This document shows, in pieces, positions 32,168-42,418 of a DNA stretch of 47,557 nt. A program made the position numbers and the translations under genes. The notes beneath the pieces were generated by a model. That model saw only the letters and a program-made list of their open reading frames with translations. It was not told where the DNA came from and did no database searches. Every line of letters begins with the position of its first letter. Position 1 is the first letter of the stretch. The stretch is from Clostridia bacterium (GTDB lineage: Bacteria; Bacillota; Clostridia; UMGS1810): assembly GCA_017436905.1 (NCBI GenBank), contig JAFSCF010000009.1, positions 1 to 47,557 of the forward strand, read 5' to 3'.

Positions 32168-35100
32168 ATGGCAAAAAGAAAAGATATTAAAAAAATCCTT
32201 ATCATCGGTTCGGGACCAATTATTATAGGTCAGGCTGCTGAATTTGACTATGCAGGTACACAGGCATGTCTTGCACTTAAAGAGGAGGGGTACGAAGTTA
32301 TTTTGGCTAACTCTAACCCTGCTACAATTATGACAGACACATCTATTGCTGATAAGGTTTATATGGAGCCTCTTACATTAGAGTATATTTCAAGAATTAT
32401 ACGCACAGAACGCCCCGATGCTATCGTTCCCGGTATAGGTGGACAAACCGGTTTAAACCTTGCTATGCAGCTTGAGAAAAAAGGTGTTTTAAAAGAGTGC
32501 GAGGTAGAACTTTTAGGTACTAAGAGCGACAGTATCGAACGTGCAGAAGACAGAGAAATGTTCAAAGAACTCTGCTCGTCTATCGGCGAACCCGTTATTC
32601 CGTCAGAGATAACATATTCGCTGGAAGAAGCGAAAGATGCGGCAAAGAGAATCGGTTATCCGGTTGTTCTTCGCCCTGCCTTTACTTTGGGTGGTACCGG
32701 TGGTGGCTTTGCCAATGACGAGGCTGAACTTACAGAAATTGGTATAAACGCATTTAAACTTTCCCCCGTGCATCAGGTGCTTATAGAAAAAAGTGTTAAA
32801 GGTTATAAAGAAATTGAGTTTGAAGTTATGCGCGACGGTGCAGACCACGCCATTACTATCTGCGGCATGGAAAACATTGACCCCGTTGGCGTTCATACGG
32901 GTGACTCTGTGGTTGTTGCTCCAATTATGTCGCTTAACGAACACGATCTTAAAATGCTCAATGACAGTGCTATTAAAATTATCCGTGAACTTAAAATTGA
33001 GGGCGGTTGCAATGTTCAGTTTGCTTTGCATCCAACAACATCTGAGTATTACCTTATAGAGGTTAACCCAAGAGTTTCACGTTCGTCAGCGTTGGCATCT
33101 AAAGCAAGTGGATACCCGATTGCAAGAGTAACCGCTAAAATTGCTGTTGGTATGACTTTGGAAGAGATTGCTATTGCAAACACCAACGCAGCATTTGAAC
33201 CAAGACTTGACTATGTTGTTGCTAAATTCCCAAGATTCCCGTTTGATAAATTTGCGTCTGCTACAAACAAACTCGGTACGCAGATGAAAGCAACCGGTGA
33301 GGTTATGGGCATCGGTTCAACGCTTGAGGAATGTCTGCTTAAATCTGCACGTTCTTTGGAAATAGGTGTAGACCATCTTTATATGTCTAAGTTTGATAAA
33401 ATGAGCGATGACGAAATCATCTCTTACCTTGCAGACTTCCGTGATGACTCTATCTTTGCAGTTGCACAGTTGTTGAGAAACGGCGTAAGCATCGAAAAAG
33501 TGCACGAAATTACAAAAATCACTCCGTATTTCCTGGAAGCGTTTAAACGCATTACTGACTTTGAAACAATTGTTGCCAATAATGTAAATAATACAGATGT
33601 TTTAAAGCAAGCTAAAACTATGGGCTTTTCAGATACATTCATTGCAAAACTCTGGAATGTATCTGAACTTGATGTGTTTGCTGCAAGAAAAGAAAATAAA
33701 ATATTCCCGATTTATAAAATGGTAGATACCTGCCACACAAATGCGTATATACCTTATTTCTACTCGACATATACCGGTGAAAATCAGTCAGTTGTGTCTG
33801 ATAAAAAGAAGATTATCGTTTTAGGTGCAGGTCCTATCAGAATAGGTCAGGGTGTAGAGTTTGACTATTCAACCGTTCACGCAGTAACAACTATCAAAAA
33901 TTCAGGATACGAGGCTATTATTATAAACAATAACCCTGAAACAGTTTCCACAGACTACACAACCGCGGATAAACTCTACTTTGAACCGCTTACACCTGAA
34001 GATGTAATGAACATTATAGAACTTGAGAATCCTGACGGTGTTATAGCAACACTTGGCGGACAAACTGCAATTAACCTTGCAAATCCGCTTTATGAACGTG
34101 GCGTTAAAATTATCGGTACAGACTGTGATGCTATAGACCGTGCCGAAAACCGTGAGATGTTTGAAGATATCCTAAACACTCTTAATATTCCACGTCCTGC
34201 AGGAAAAGCCGTTACCAAGATTGAGGATGGTGTTGCTGCAGCAGCAGAGATTGGTTACCCTGTATTGGTTCGTCCAAGTTTTGTTCTTGGTGGCAGAGCA
34301 ATGCAGATTGTTGCTAACGAAGAACAACTTCGTCATTATCTTAAAACTGCCGTTGAAATTGATGAGGACAAACCCGTACTTGTAGATAAATATATCATTG
34401 GTAAAGAGGTTGAAATTGACGCTATCTGCGACGGTAAAGATGTATTTGTTCCCGGTATTATGGAACTTGTTGAGCGTACCGGTGTTCACAGCGGTGACTC
34501 AATCAGTGTTTATCCTGCTTTCAGTATTTCGGATAAGGTAAAAGAAACAATAATTGACTATGCACAAAAACTCGGTCTTGGTATTGGCATTGTCGGTCTT
34601 TATAATATTCAGTTTATCGTAGATAAAAACGATGATGTTTATATTATAGAGGTTAACCCAAGGTCTTCAAGAACTGTACCTTTCCTCTCTAAATCTACCG
34701 GATACTCTCTTGCAGATATTGCTACAGAGGTTATTATGGGTAAGAGTCTTAAAGAACAGGGAATAACAGAAATTTATCCTGAAGAGAAAAAACGCTGGTA
34801 TGTAAAAGTACCCGTATTCTCGTTCAATAAAATAAGAGGTCTTGATGCATACCTTTCACCTGAAATGAAGTCTACAGGTGAGGCTATCGGCTATGACGAT
34901 AAACTTAATCGCGCATTGTATAAAGCACTTCAGGCGTCAGGTATGAAGGTGCTTAACTACGGAACAGTATTTGCTACAATAGCAGATGAAGACAAAGCAG
35001 AAGCGCTTCCGCTTATCAGAAGATTTTATAATCTTGGCTTTAATATCTGCGGTACAAAAGGTACTGCTGATTACCTGATTAAAAATGGTATCCGTACACA

Positions 35101-35344
35101 CGTTATGAAAAAACTCAGCGACGGCAGTGACGAAATCCCCGAAGCTATCCGTAGCGGTATGCTTGCTTATATCATTAATACAAGTGATATAAACGCATCC
35201 GGTAATAACACAAGGGACGGTCATGAAATAAGAAAACTTGCTACTGAAAATAATGTAAATGTGTTTACTGCACTTGATACTGTTTCTGTACTGCTTGATG
35301 TATTAGAAGAAATAACAATCTGCATATCAACTATTGATGCATAA
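32168..35344 (+). CDS. carB: Carbamoyl-phosphate synthase large subunit
   Basis: A full-length 1058-residue protein. It makes carbamoyl phosphate from bicarbonate, ammonia (delivered by the small subunit) and two ATP, the first step of pyrimidine and arginine synthesis. Two homologous ATP-grasp halves are seen, starting ILIIGSGPIIIGQAAEFDY and IIVLGAGPIRIGQGVEFDY, with EVNPRVSRSSALASKA and EVNPRSSRTVPFLSKS as the metal-binding segments. The C-terminal allosteric domain (GTKGTADYLIKNGI) binds UMP in relatives. It is the first gene of the pyr operon. The small subunit gene carA is not adjacent and is not in this window. CGGGAGG precedes the ATG. Confidence 0.97.
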   Translation: MAKRKDIKKILIIGSGPIIIGQAAEFDYAGTQACLALKEEGYEVILANSNPATIMTDTSIADKVYMEPLTLEYISRIIRTERPDAIVPGIGGQTGLNLAMQLEKKGVLKECEVELLGTKSDSIERAEDREMFKELCSSIGEPVIPSEITYSLEEAKDAAKRIGYPVVLRPAFTLGGTGGGFANDEAELTEIGINAFKLSPVHQVLIEKSVKGYKEIEFEVMRDGADHAITICGMENIDPVGVHTGDSVVVAPIMSLNEHDLKMLNDSAIKIIRELKIEGGCNVQFALHPTTSEYYLIEVNPRVSRSSALASKASGYPIARVTAKIAVGMTLEEIAIANTNAAFEPRLDYVVAKFPRFPFDKFASATNKLGTQMKATGEVMGIGSTLEECLLKSARSLEIGVDHLYMSKFDKMSDDEIISYLADFRDDSIFAVAQLLRNGVSIEKVHEITKITPYFLEAFKRITDFETIVANNVNNTDVLKQAKTMGFSDTFIAKLWNVSELDVFAARKENKIFPIYKMVDTCHTNAYIPYFYSTYTGENQSVVSDKKKIIVLGAGPIRIGQGVEFDYSTVHAVTTIKNSGYEAIIINNNPETVSTDYTTADKLYFEPLTPEDVMNIIELENPDGVIATLGGQTAINLANPLYERGVKIIGTDCDAIDRAENREMFEDILNTLNIPRPAGKAVTKIEDGVAAAAEIGYPVLVRPSFVLGGRAMQIVANEEQLRHYLKTAVEIDEDKPVLVDKYIIGKEVEIDAICDGKDVFVPGIMELVERTGVHSGDSISVYPAFSISDKVKETIIDYAQKLGLGIGIVGLYNIQFIVDKNDDVYIIEVNPRSSRTVPFLSKSTGYSLADIATEVIMGKSLKEQGITEIYPEEKKRWYVKVPVFSFNKIRGLDAYLSPEMKSTGEAIGYDDKLNRALYKALQASGMKVLNYGTVFATIADEDKAEALPLIRRFYNLGFNICGTKGTADYLIKNGIRTHVMKKLSDGSDEIPEAIRSGMLAYIINTSDINASGNNTRDGHEIRKLATENNVNVFTALDTVSVLLDVLEEITICISTIDA

Positions 35345-35354
35345 GGAGTTTAAA

Positions 35355-36104
35355 ATGTTGATTGAAGAAAAATATATACAGGAATTTTTTACTGTAGATA
35401 AAAATGAAAACATCGCTGGTGATGTTTATGAAATGCACCTTTTGGGAAACACTTCCGCAATAACAAAACCCGGTCAGTTTGTCAATATCAAGGTAGACGG
35501 ATTTTATCTGCGCCGACCGATTTCTGTTTGTGATTATGACAGTGAGGGATTAACGCTTATTTATAAAGTTGTCGGCAATGGAACAGAAGTAATGAGCAAA
35601 ATTGAAAAATGTGCTGTACTTGACTTACTTGTAGGTTTGGGCAATGGTTTTGATACTTCTAAAAGCGGCGATAGACCGCTTCTTATTGGCGGAGGCATGG
35701 GTGTTGCACCTATGTATAACCTTTGCAAAAAACTCATTGCAGAGGGTAAAAAACCTATTGTTGTAAACGGATTCAACAGTGCAAAAGATGTATATTATGA
35801 AAACGAATTCAAAGCGTTGGGGGCAGAAGTTTATATAACTACCGCCGACGGCACTAACGGAACAAAAGGGTTCGTTACTGATGTCACTAAAAATCTTGAT
35901 TACACATATTTTTACACATGCGGTCCTATGCCAATGTTTAAAGCGGTAGAGGCTACTGCAAAAACATCAGGTCAGTTCAGTTTTGAAGAACGTATGGGCT
36001 GTGGTTTTGGTGCATGCATGGGATGTTCTTGCGAAACCAAATACGGTAATAAGCGAATCTGCAAAGACGGACCTGTGCTTGAAAGGGAGGAAATAATATG
36101 GTAG
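35355..36104 (+). CDS. pyrK: Dihydroorotate dehydrogenase electron transfer subunit
   Basis: A 249-residue FAD and [2Fe-2S] protein that passes electrons from the catalytic subunit to NAD. The FAD-binding YLRRPISVCDYD is near residue 52, the NAD-binding LLIGGGMGVAPMYNL near 115, and four cluster cysteines lie in CGFGACMGCSCETKYGNKRIC at the C-terminus. The ATG at 35355 has AAGGAG ahead; a start seven codons earlier overlaps carB and is rejected. It overlaps pyrD by seven bases. Its presence identifies the enzyme as class 1B. Confidence 0.96.
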   Translation: MLIEEKYIQEFFTVDKNENIAGDVYEMHLLGNTSAITKPGQFVNIKVDGFYLRRPISVCDYDSEGLTLIYKVVGNGTEVMSKIEKCAVLDLLVGLGNGFDTSKSGDRPLLIGGGMGVAPMYNLCKKLIAEGKKPIVVNGFNSAKDVYYENEFKALGAEVYITTADGTNGTKGFVTDVTKNLDYTYFYTCGPMPMFKAVEATAKTSGQFSFEERMGCGFGACMGCSCETKYGNKRICKDGPVLEREEIIW

Positions 36105-37009
36105 ATACAAGAGTAGTTTTAAGCGGAATAACTCTTGATAACCCCGTTATTCCTGCCAGCGGTACATTTGGGTTTGGCAGGGAATTTGCTGAACTGTACG
36201 ACATTAACTGCCTTGGTACGTTCTCATTTAAAGGTACTACAAAAGACCCTCGCTTTGGAAATCCTACACCGAGAATTGCAGAATGTTCTATGGGAATGAT
36301 AAACTCAGTCGGACTTCAAAATCCGGGTGTTGAGCATGTTGTTAATCACGAACTTAAAGAACTTAAAGAATATTTTTCAAAGCCTGTTATGGCAAATGTA
36401 TCGGGTTTTTCGATTGATGAGTACGTATATACTTGTCAGAAAATAAATGATGCAGAGCAAGTAGGGTGGATAGAAGTTAACATATCATGCCCCAATGTTC
36501 ACGGCGGCGGAATGAGTTTTGGTACAACTCCTGAAGCGGCTGCCGAGGTTACAAAAGCAGTTAAGGCGGTCACCACAAAACCTGTTTATATTAAACTTTC
36601 GCCCAATGTTGCAGATATTGCTTCTGTTGCAAAAGCGTGTGAGGATGCAGGCGCAGACGGCATCAGCCTTATAAACACATTGCTTGGTATGAGAATTGAT
36701 TTAAAAACTAAAAAGTGTGTTGTAGCAAATAAGATGGGTGGTTTTTCAGGTCCTGCCATTTTCCCCGTTGCGGTTAGAATGGTATATCAGGTATATGAAG
36801 CCGTTAAAATCCCTGTTATTGGTATGGGTGGAGTATCAAGCGCTGATGATGTTATCGAAATGATGCTTGCCGGTGCTACTGCTGTTCAGGTAGGTGCGGC
36901 AAACCTTGTTAATCCCTTTGCCTGCAAAGAAATTATAGAGACTTTGCCTACTGCTATGAAAAAATACGGAATAGAAAAATTATCAGATATAATCGGAGGT
37001 GCTCATTAA
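36098..37009 (+). CDS. pyrD: Dihydroorotate dehydrogenase, catalytic subunit (class 1B)
   Basis: A 303-residue FMN barrel enzyme that oxidises dihydroorotate to orotate. The catalytic Cys is in [12 protein letters not shown] near residue 131, and the FMN-phosphate loop is in [18 protein letters not shown]. The N-terminal [12 protein letters not shown] is typical of the 1B type that works with PyrK. It overlaps pyrK at the start and shares one base with pyrF at the end (TAATG), so the three are translationally coupled. Confidence 0.97.
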   Translation: MVDTRVVLSGITLDNPVIPASGTFGFGREFAELYDINCLGTFSFKGTTKDPRFGNPTPRIAECSMGMINSVGLQNPGVEHVVNHELKELKEYFSKPVMANVSGFSIDEYVYTCQKINDAEQVGWIEVNISCPNVHGGGMSFGTTPEAAAEVTKAVKAVTTKPVYIKLSPNVADIASVAKACEDAGADGISLINTLLGMRIDLKTKKCVVANKMGGFSGPAIFPVAVRMVYQVYEAVKIPVIGMGGVSSADDVIEMMLAGATAVQVGAANLVNPFACKEIIETLPTAMKKYGIEKLSDIIGGAH

Positions 37010-37707
37010 TGGGTAAAGATGTAATTGTTGCTTGCGATTTTGCCAGCAAAGAAGATGTATTTAAATTTTTGGATTTGTTTACAGACGAAAAACCGTTTGT
37101 TAAAATTGGCATGGAACTTTTTTATGCAGCAGGTCCTGAGATTGTACGTGAGATTAAAAAAAGAGGTCATAAAATATTCCTTGATTTAAAACTCCACGAT
37201 ATCCCCAATACCGTTAAAAAATCTATGGCGGTTTTATCAAAACTTGATGTTGATATGACTAACTTGCATGCATCAGGTACTATCGATATGATGAAGGCGG
37301 CACTTGAAGGACTTACACGTCCTGACGGCAGCAGACCTATACTTATAGCCGTTACGCAACTTACTTCAACAAGCGAAGAAAGAATGAAAAACGACCTTTT
37401 AATTGACGCACCTATTGACGAAGTGGTTATGCACTATGCAAAAAATGCATCAGTTGCAGGGCTTGACGGCGTAGTATGTTCTCCGCTTGAGGCTGAGAAG
37501 GTTCATAAAACTTGCGGGGATAACTTTATTACAGTTACACCCGGTGTGCGTTTTGCAGACGGAGATGTTGGCGACCAGGTGCGTGTTATGACACCTGAAC
37601 AGGCAAAAAAGATAGGTTCTGACTATATAGTTGTCGGCAGACCTATTACTGCTGCTGATGATCCCGTTGCTGCATATAAAAGATGTGTTGCAGAATTTGT
37701 TGATTGA
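37009..37707 (+). CDS. pyrF: Orotidine 5'-phosphate decarboxylase
   Basis: A 232-residue barrel enzyme making UMP from OMP. The catalytic charged network is in [13 protein letters not shown] near residue 60 (Asp-x-Lys-x-x-Asp), with VKIGMELFY before it. The phosphate-binding C-terminal segments are TPGVRFAD and [14 protein letters not shown]. It belongs to the shorter, bacterial type I form. It sits in the order pyrK-pyrD-pyrF-pyrE, so the four enzymes that turn dihydroorotate into UMP are encoded together. Confidence 0.97.
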   Translation: MGKDVIVACDFASKEDVFKFLDLFTDEKPFVKIGMELFYAAGPEIVREIKKRGHKIFLDLKLHDIPNTVKKSMAVLSKLDVDMTNLHASGTIDMMKAALEGLTRPDGSRPILIAVTQLTSTSEERMKNDLLIDAPIDEVVMHYAKNASVAGLDGVVCSPLEAEKVHKTCGDNFITVTPGVRFADGDVGDQVRVMTPEQAKKIGSDYIVVGRPITAADDPVAAYKRCVAEFVD

Positions 37708-37727
37708 GTCTAAGGAGGATATACTAA

Positions 37728-38366
37728 ATGAAAAAGATAATTGCAAAAGATTTGCTTAAAATCAAAGCAGTGTTTTTCAGACCCGAAGAGCCATTTACAT
37801 GGGCAAGCGGTATTAAAAGTCCTGTTTACTGTGATAACCGCTTAACATTAAGCGATATTGATGTTCGCAGTGATGTTGAAAATGGTTTGGCACAGACCAT
37901 AAAAGAAAACTATCCCGATGCAGAAGTTTTAATGGGAACTTCAACTGCTGGTATCGCACATGCTGCAATAACTGCACATATTCTTGGTCTTCCTATGGGT
38001 TATGTGCGCAGCGGTGCTAAAGACCATGGCAGAAAAAATCAGATAGAGGGTAAACTTATCCCCGGACAGAAAGTTGTTGTTATAGAGGACCTTATTTCAA
38101 CCGGCGGAAGTGTTATAGAAGTTGTAGAAATCTTACGTGAGGCAGGTGCGGAAGTTTTAGGTATTGCATCAATATTTACTTATGGTATGCAGAAAGGTCT
38201 TGACAGACTTGCTGCTGCAAATGTAAAAAATATCAGTTTAACAGATTTTGATGTTATTGCTGAAGCCGCTGCCGAGGAAGGTTATATCCGTCAGGAAGAT
38301 ATCGCACGTTTAATAGCATTCAGAAATAATCCGTCTGACGAAAGTTGGATTGAGGTGAAAAAATGA
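37728..38366 (+). CDS. pyrE: Orotate phosphoribosyltransferase
   Basis: A 212-residue enzyme joining orotate to PRPP to give OMP. The PRPP-binding motif is [14 protein letters not shown] near residue 118, and the orotate-site segment [17 protein letters not shown] is at the N-terminus. AAGGAGG precedes the ATG. The stop codon overlaps the pyrB start (ATGA), which couples their translation. Confidence 0.97.
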   Translation: MKKIIAKDLLKIKAVFFRPEEPFTWASGIKSPVYCDNRLTLSDIDVRSDVENGLAQTIKENYPDAEVLMGTSTAGIAHAAITAHILGLPMGYVRSGAKDHGRKNQIEGKLIPGQKVVVIEDLISTGGSVIEVVEILREAGAEVLGIASIFTYGMQKGLDRLAAANVKNISLTDFDVIAEAAAEEGYIRQEDIARLIAFRNNPSDESWIEVKK

Positions 38367-39274
38367 GAAGCGTAATTGATATTAAAGATTTATCAAAAGA
38401 GGAAATTGCAGAACTTGTATCGATTTCCGAAGATATAATATCAAATCCGCAAAAATACGCACATAAGTGTGATGGAAAGAAACTGGCAACACTCTTTTTT
38501 GAACCGTCAACACGCACAAGACTCAGTTTTGAGGCTGCTATGTATGAACTTGGCGGTAATGTGCTTTCTATGTCAGATTCTGCGTCAAGTTCTGCTTCAA
38601 AAGGTGAGAGTGTAGCAGACACAGCCAAGGTAATATCTTGCTACGCAGATATTATAGCAATGCGTCACCCTAAAGAGGGTGCACCGATGGTTGCATCTAT
38701 GAATAGTACAGTTCCTGTTATAAACGCAGGTGACGGCGGTCATAATCATCCCACGCAAACGCTTACAGACCTTTTAACAATTCACCGTGAAAAAGGCAGA
38801 TTTGATAACCTTACAGTAGGTCTTTGCGGTGACCTTAAATTTGGCAGAACTGTTCATTCGCTTATTTCGGCACTTACACGTTATGAGGGTATTAAGTTTG
38901 TTCTTATTTCACCCGAAGAACTTAAAGTTCCAAGTTATGTAAAAAACACTATAAAAGAAAATGGTTTGGAATATAAGCAGACAACAGATTTAATGAGTGT
39001 TCTTCCCGAACTTGACATTTTGTATATGACACGTGTTCAAAGAGAGCGTTTCTTTAATGAAGAAGATTATCTGCGTCTTAAAGACAGTTATGTTTTAACT
39101 CCGGAAAAACTTGAGTCTGCAAAAATAGATTTATCTATTATGCATCCGTTGCCGAGAGTTAACGAAATAAGTGTTGCCGTCGATAACGATCCTCGTGCGT
39201 GCTATTTCAGGCAAGCGCTTAACGGAAAATATATCAGAATGGCATTAATTTTAAAACTGCTGGAGGTGGAGTAA
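38363..39274 (+). CDS. pyrB: Aspartate carbamoyltransferase, catalytic chain
   Basis: A 303-residue transferase making carbamoyl aspartate, the committed step. The carbamoyl-phosphate site [16 protein letters not shown] is near residue 48, the neighbouring-chain Lys loop is in [17 protein letters not shown], and [11 protein letters not shown] and [11 protein letters not shown] complete the active site. The next gene encodes a regulatory chain, so the enzyme is likely the allosteric B-type ATCase with catalytic trimers and regulatory dimers. Confidence 0.97.
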   Translation: MRSVIDIKDLSKEEIAELVSISEDIISNPQKYAHKCDGKKLATLFFEPSTRTRLSFEAAMYELGGNVLSMSDSASSSASKGESVADTAKVISCYADIIAMRHPKEGAPMVASMNSTVPVINAGDGGHNHPTQTLTDLLTIHREKGRFDNLTVGLCGDLKFGRTVHSLISALTRYEGIKFVLISPEELKVPSYVKNTIKENGLEYKQTTDLMSVLPELDILYMTRVQRERFFNEEDYLRLKDSYVLTPEKLESAKIDLSIMHPLPRVNEISVAVDNDPRACYFRQALNGKYIRMALILKLLEVE

Positions 39275-39691
39275 GTGAATATAGATTCTATCAAGAACGG
39301 AATCGTTATTGACCACATAGAAGCAGGAAAGGGTATGGAGATTTATAATCTTTTAAAACTCGATACTTTGGGCTGCTCTGTGGCGATTATAAAAAATGCT
39401 TCCAGCAATAAAATGGGTAAGAAAGACATCATTAAAGTCGATGCTAAAATTGACCTTGATATGGATATTTTGGGATTTGTTTCTCCAAGTGCAACTGTAG
39501 ATATTATTCGTGATGGTGTACTGATTGAGAAAAAGAAGATTACACTTCCTGAAAAACTGGTAAATGTTATCTATTGCAAAAATCCCCGTTGCATAAGTTC
39601 TACAGAACAGGAACTTCCTCATATTTTTAATCTCACCAATAAAGAAAGCCGTGAATACAGATGTATTTACTGTGAAACAAAAGGTGAATAA
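39275..39691 (+). CDS. pyrI: Aspartate carbamoyltransferase, regulatory chain
   Basis: A 138-residue regulatory subunit that binds nucleotides and conveys feedback inhibition to PyrB. The N-terminal allosteric domain has GIVIDHIEAGKGMEIYNLL. The C-terminal zinc domain has the four ligand cysteines in CKNPRC and CIYC. It starts with GTG immediately after the pyrB stop codon, with GGAGG upstream. It is the last pyr gene of the operon. Dihydroorotase (pyrC) is not here. Confidence 0.97.
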   Translation: MNIDSIKNGIVIDHIEAGKGMEIYNLLKLDTLGCSVAIIKNASSNKMGKKDIIKVDAKIDLDMDILGFVSPSATVDIIRDGVLIEKKKITLPEKLVNVIYCKNPRCISSTEQELPHIFNLTNKESREYRCIYCETKGE

Positions 39692-39711
39692 TATAGTTCA
39701 CATATTATTCA
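39685..39711 (+). terminator. AT-rich hairpin at the end of the pyr operon (weak terminator candidate)
   Basis: TGAATAATAT pairs with ATATTATTCA around a seven-base loop and spans the pyrI stop codon. There is no GC core and no T-run, so termination would be weak at best. Confidence 0.3.
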
Positions 39712-39744
39712 TAAATTCTATGGTTATTTTTAATTTTTGCATAG

Positions 39745-39750
39745 TATAAT
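39745..39750 (+). promoter_or_regulatory. Possible -10 box before the alarmone synthetase gene
   Basis: TATAAT stands 38 bases before the ATG. No acceptable -35 box lies 16-18 bases upstream, so the call rests on the -10 element alone. Confidence 0.3.
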
Positions 39751-39787
39751 TCAATCAACAGAAGGACAAAACTGGAAGGGGATTGAT

Positions 39788-40465
39788 ATGGGAACGCACG
39801 AACCTTATGCAAAAGAACTTAATAATTTACTTGACGAAATGCAGATTGAAGCCATGCGCGAACAATTTACAAGAGTCAAGGAACTTATGACATATTATCA
39901 TTGCGCTATGCTTGAAATGGAAACAAAACTTAATGTTTTAAATGAACAGTTTGCCCTTCAAAACGAGCGCAATCCTATAGAAAGTATAAAATCAAGGCTT
40001 AAATCTATGTCGAGTATTCAGGACAAACTTCGCCGAAACGGACATACCGTAAGTATTGATAATATAGAAGAGTTTTTAAGTGATGTTGCGGGAATACGTG
40101 TTATATGTTCGTTTGTAGACGATATTTATATGCTTGCTGACTGTTTAAGCGAACAGGACGACATAGAAATTCTTGCCCGTAAAGATTACATAAAAAATCC
40201 AAAGCCCAACGGATACCGCAGTTTGCACCTTATTGTGCAGATACCGATTTTCTTGCAGAACGAAAAAAAACTTATGCGTGTAGAAGTTCAACTTCGTACT
40301 ATTGCAATGGAGTTCTGGGCGAATCTGGAGCATAAACTAAGGTATAAGAAAAATCTGGGCGAGAAAACTGAGATTGAAATTGAAAAAGGGCTTAAAGAAT
40401 GTGCTGACATCAGCGCAGAGTTAGATGCAAAAATGTACGAGATACGAAATAAAATATCTCGTTAG
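39788..40465 (+). CDS. Small alarmone synthetase, GTP pyrophosphokinase (RelQ/SAS1-like)
   Basis: A 225-residue stand-alone (p)ppGpp synthetase with no hydrolase or TGS domain. The synthetase fold shows SIKSRLKSMSSIQDKL (ATP site), DVAGIRVICSF with the metal-binding Asp, NPKPNGYRSLHLIV (GTP site) and VEVQLRTIAMEFWANLEHKLRYK with the catalytic Glu. The coiled C-terminal tail is typical of SAS1. The frame opens 17 codons earlier, but GGAAGGGG supports the ATG at 39788. It lies between pyrI and atpI with only 34 bases to atpI, so it may share a transcript with the ATP synthase genes. Confidence 0.92.
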   Translation: MGTHEPYAKELNNLLDEMQIEAMREQFTRVKELMTYYHCAMLEMETKLNVLNEQFALQNERNPIESIKSRLKSMSSIQDKLRRNGHTVSIDNIEEFLSDVAGIRVICSFVDDIYMLADCLSEQDDIEILARKDYIKNPKPNGYRSLHLIVQIPIFLQNEKKLMRVEVQLRTIAMEFWANLEHKLRYKKNLGEKTEIEIEKGLKECADISAELDAKMYEIRNKISR

Positions 40466-40499
40466 TAACATAATAATATAAAAAGTGTAAGAGGTTTTT

Positions 40500-40901
40500 A
40501 TGAAGAAAAACATTTTGCAGGTTGTTGCAGGTTCGCTTATATTAGGAGCCATATTGGTTATCGTGTTTTTTCTTATAGGTAGATTCGATTTGTCTGTTGT
40601 ATGGGGTGCTTTGTTGGGAATTGCCTGTGCGTGCCTAAATTTTGCATTTTTAGCATTAACAGTTTCCAAATCGTTGAGTAAAGGTAAAGCGGCAGGCGGA
40701 TATATGGGGATAAGTTATCTCTTGCGTCTGGCTTTTATAGGCGCAGTAGTTGTGTTTGCAATAAAATCTCCATATATAAATTATGTTGCTGCTGTGATTC
40801 CGCTTCTGTTTCCACGAGTAATAATTACTTTTATTCAGGGAATAATGAAATGGAATAATAAATCTGATAAAAAGGCGGGTGATAACATTGGAGGGACCTA
40901 A
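40500..40901 (+). CDS. atpI: ATP synthase subunit I-like membrane protein
   Basis: A 133-residue protein with about four membrane helices at the usual AtpI position, before atpB. The AtpI group helps assemble the c ring, especially in sodium-type enzymes, and may carry ions. The sequence itself is weakly conserved; the call rests on the hydrophobic pattern, the RLAFIGAVVVFAI segment and position. AAGAGG precedes the ATG. It overlaps atpB. Confidence 0.8.
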   Translation: MKKNILQVVAGSLILGAILVIVFFLIGRFDLSVVWGALLGIACACLNFAFLALTVSKSLSKGKAAGGYMGISYLLRLAFIGAVVVFAIKSPYINYVAAVIPLLFPRVIITFIQGIMKWNNKSDKKAGDNIGGT

Positions 40902-41613
40902 GATACTGTTTACAATACCGTATCTTAATATAAATGTCACAGAAACTGTGGTAGATACGTGGCTTGTAATGGCTGTTGTCACCATTTTATGTATATGGCT
41001 CACGCATGGACTTGAAATTGTTCCAAGAACCAAACGTCAACTGGCTGCCGAAAAATTGGTTTCTATGGTTAATAATATGGTGTTAAATACTATGGGACAC
41101 AGATATATATCTTTTGCACCGTATATAGCCGCACTTTTTGCTACATCGATGATTGGTAGTCTTTCAAGTCTTATAGGTCTCCGCCCGCTTACTGCTGATT
41201 TTAGCACTACTTTGGCATGGGCGCTGCTGGCATTTATAATGATACAAGGTAATAATATACGTTTAAACGGAATAGGCGGTTGGCTTAAAGGATTTTTAGA
41301 TCCTGTACCGTTTATGTTACCTTTGAATCTTGTTTCGGAGATAGCAAACCCTATTTCGATGTCGTTCCGTCATTTTGGAAATATTGCCGCAGGTATGGTT
41401 ATTACATCACTTTTATATTCTGCGTTGGCAGCATTGAGCAGTTTTATTCTTGGGTGGATACCTAATGAGTTTGTGGCGAGTATACCGCTATTTCAGTTAG
41501 GTTTACCTGCAATACTGTCAATATATTTTGATGTGTTTACAAGTTTTCTTCAGGCGTATATCATCTGTATGCTGACAATGGTATATGTATCGGGAGTTGA
41601 CTCAAGAGAGTAA
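40879..41613 (+). CDS. atpB: ATP synthase subunit a
   Basis: A 244-residue (or 241-residue) membrane protein forming the ion channel next to the c ring. The essential Arg is in ISMSFRHFGNIAAGM and the last helices carry FDVFTSFLQAYIICMLTMVYV. The N-terminus has no ATG. The GTG at 40879 follows AAAGG by only three bases, whereas the TTG at 40888 follows GGCGGG by eight; either could be the start. It overlaps atpI by 14-23 bases, so it is probably coupled to it. Confidence 0.95.
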   Translation: MITLEGPKILFTIPYLNINVTETVVDTWLVMAVVTILCIWLTHGLEIVPRTKRQLAAEKLVSMVNNMVLNTMGHRYISFAPYIAALFATSMIGSLSSLIGLRPLTADFSTTLAWALLAFIMIQGNNIRLNGIGGWLKGFLDPVPFMLPLNLVSEIANPISMSFRHFGNIAAGMVITSLLYSALAALSSFILGWIPNEFVASIPLFQLGLPAILSIYFDVFTSFLQAYIICMLTMVYVSGVDSRE

Positions 41614-41629
41614 TTAAAAATTTATATAA

Positions 41630-41902
<273 letters not shown>

Positions 41903-41923
41903 TAAAATTGGGGAGGCTTAAAA

Positions 41924-42418
41924 ATGCCATTTGTAAGTATAGACGTATGGACTATTATAATGCAGTGGGGCAACCTGCTGATATTGCTGTGGCTGATTAA
42001 AAAGTTTTTGTTCAAGCCCGTTATGTCAATTTTAGAGGCTCGTGAAAACGAGATTAAAAATATGTATGACGAGGCTGAAGAAGCACGCAGCACAGCAGAT
42101 GAACTTAAAACACAGTACACTGCTAAACTCAATAATGCTCGTGATGAGGCTGATGAGATTGTTAAAACTGCTGTTAAAACAGCAAAAAACACTTCTGATG
42201 AAATTATATCTGATGCTCAGGATAAAGCAACTGCTTTGATAGAGCGTGCTAACGAAAAGATTGAAGTTGAGCGTAAATCTGCTATCAATCAGGCAAAGAA
42301 CGATTTGTCTGATATGGCACTTACAATAGCGGGCAAGGTTATTGAACGTGATATCAATGCCGCCGACCATAGTAAGATGATAGATAAATTCATAGAAGAA
42401 TTGGGTGATGCATCATGA
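41924..42418 (+). CDS. atpF: ATP synthase subunit b
   Basis: A 164-residue stalk protein: one N-terminal membrane helix (IIMQWGNLLILLWLIKKFLF), then a long charged helix of about 130 residues rich in Glu, Lys and Ala that forms the peripheral stalk. It links subunit a to the F1 head through delta. GGGAGG precedes the ATG. The stop codon overlaps the atpH start (ATGA). Confidence 0.95.
   Translation: MPFVSIDVWTIIMQWGNLLILLWLIKKFLFKPVMSILEARENEIKNMYDEAEEARSTADELKTQYTAKLNNARDEADEIVKTAVKTAKNTSDEIISDAQDKATALIERANEKIEVERKSAINQAKNDLSDMALTIAGKVIERDINAADHSKMIDKFIEELGDAS

Noticed and set aside
32002..32190. A 62-codon frame in the pyr leader overlapping the carB start
   Set aside because: It has no ribosome site and is rich in residues produced by T-runs. 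The 46-codon ORF at 31950 in another frame has the better start signal and position.
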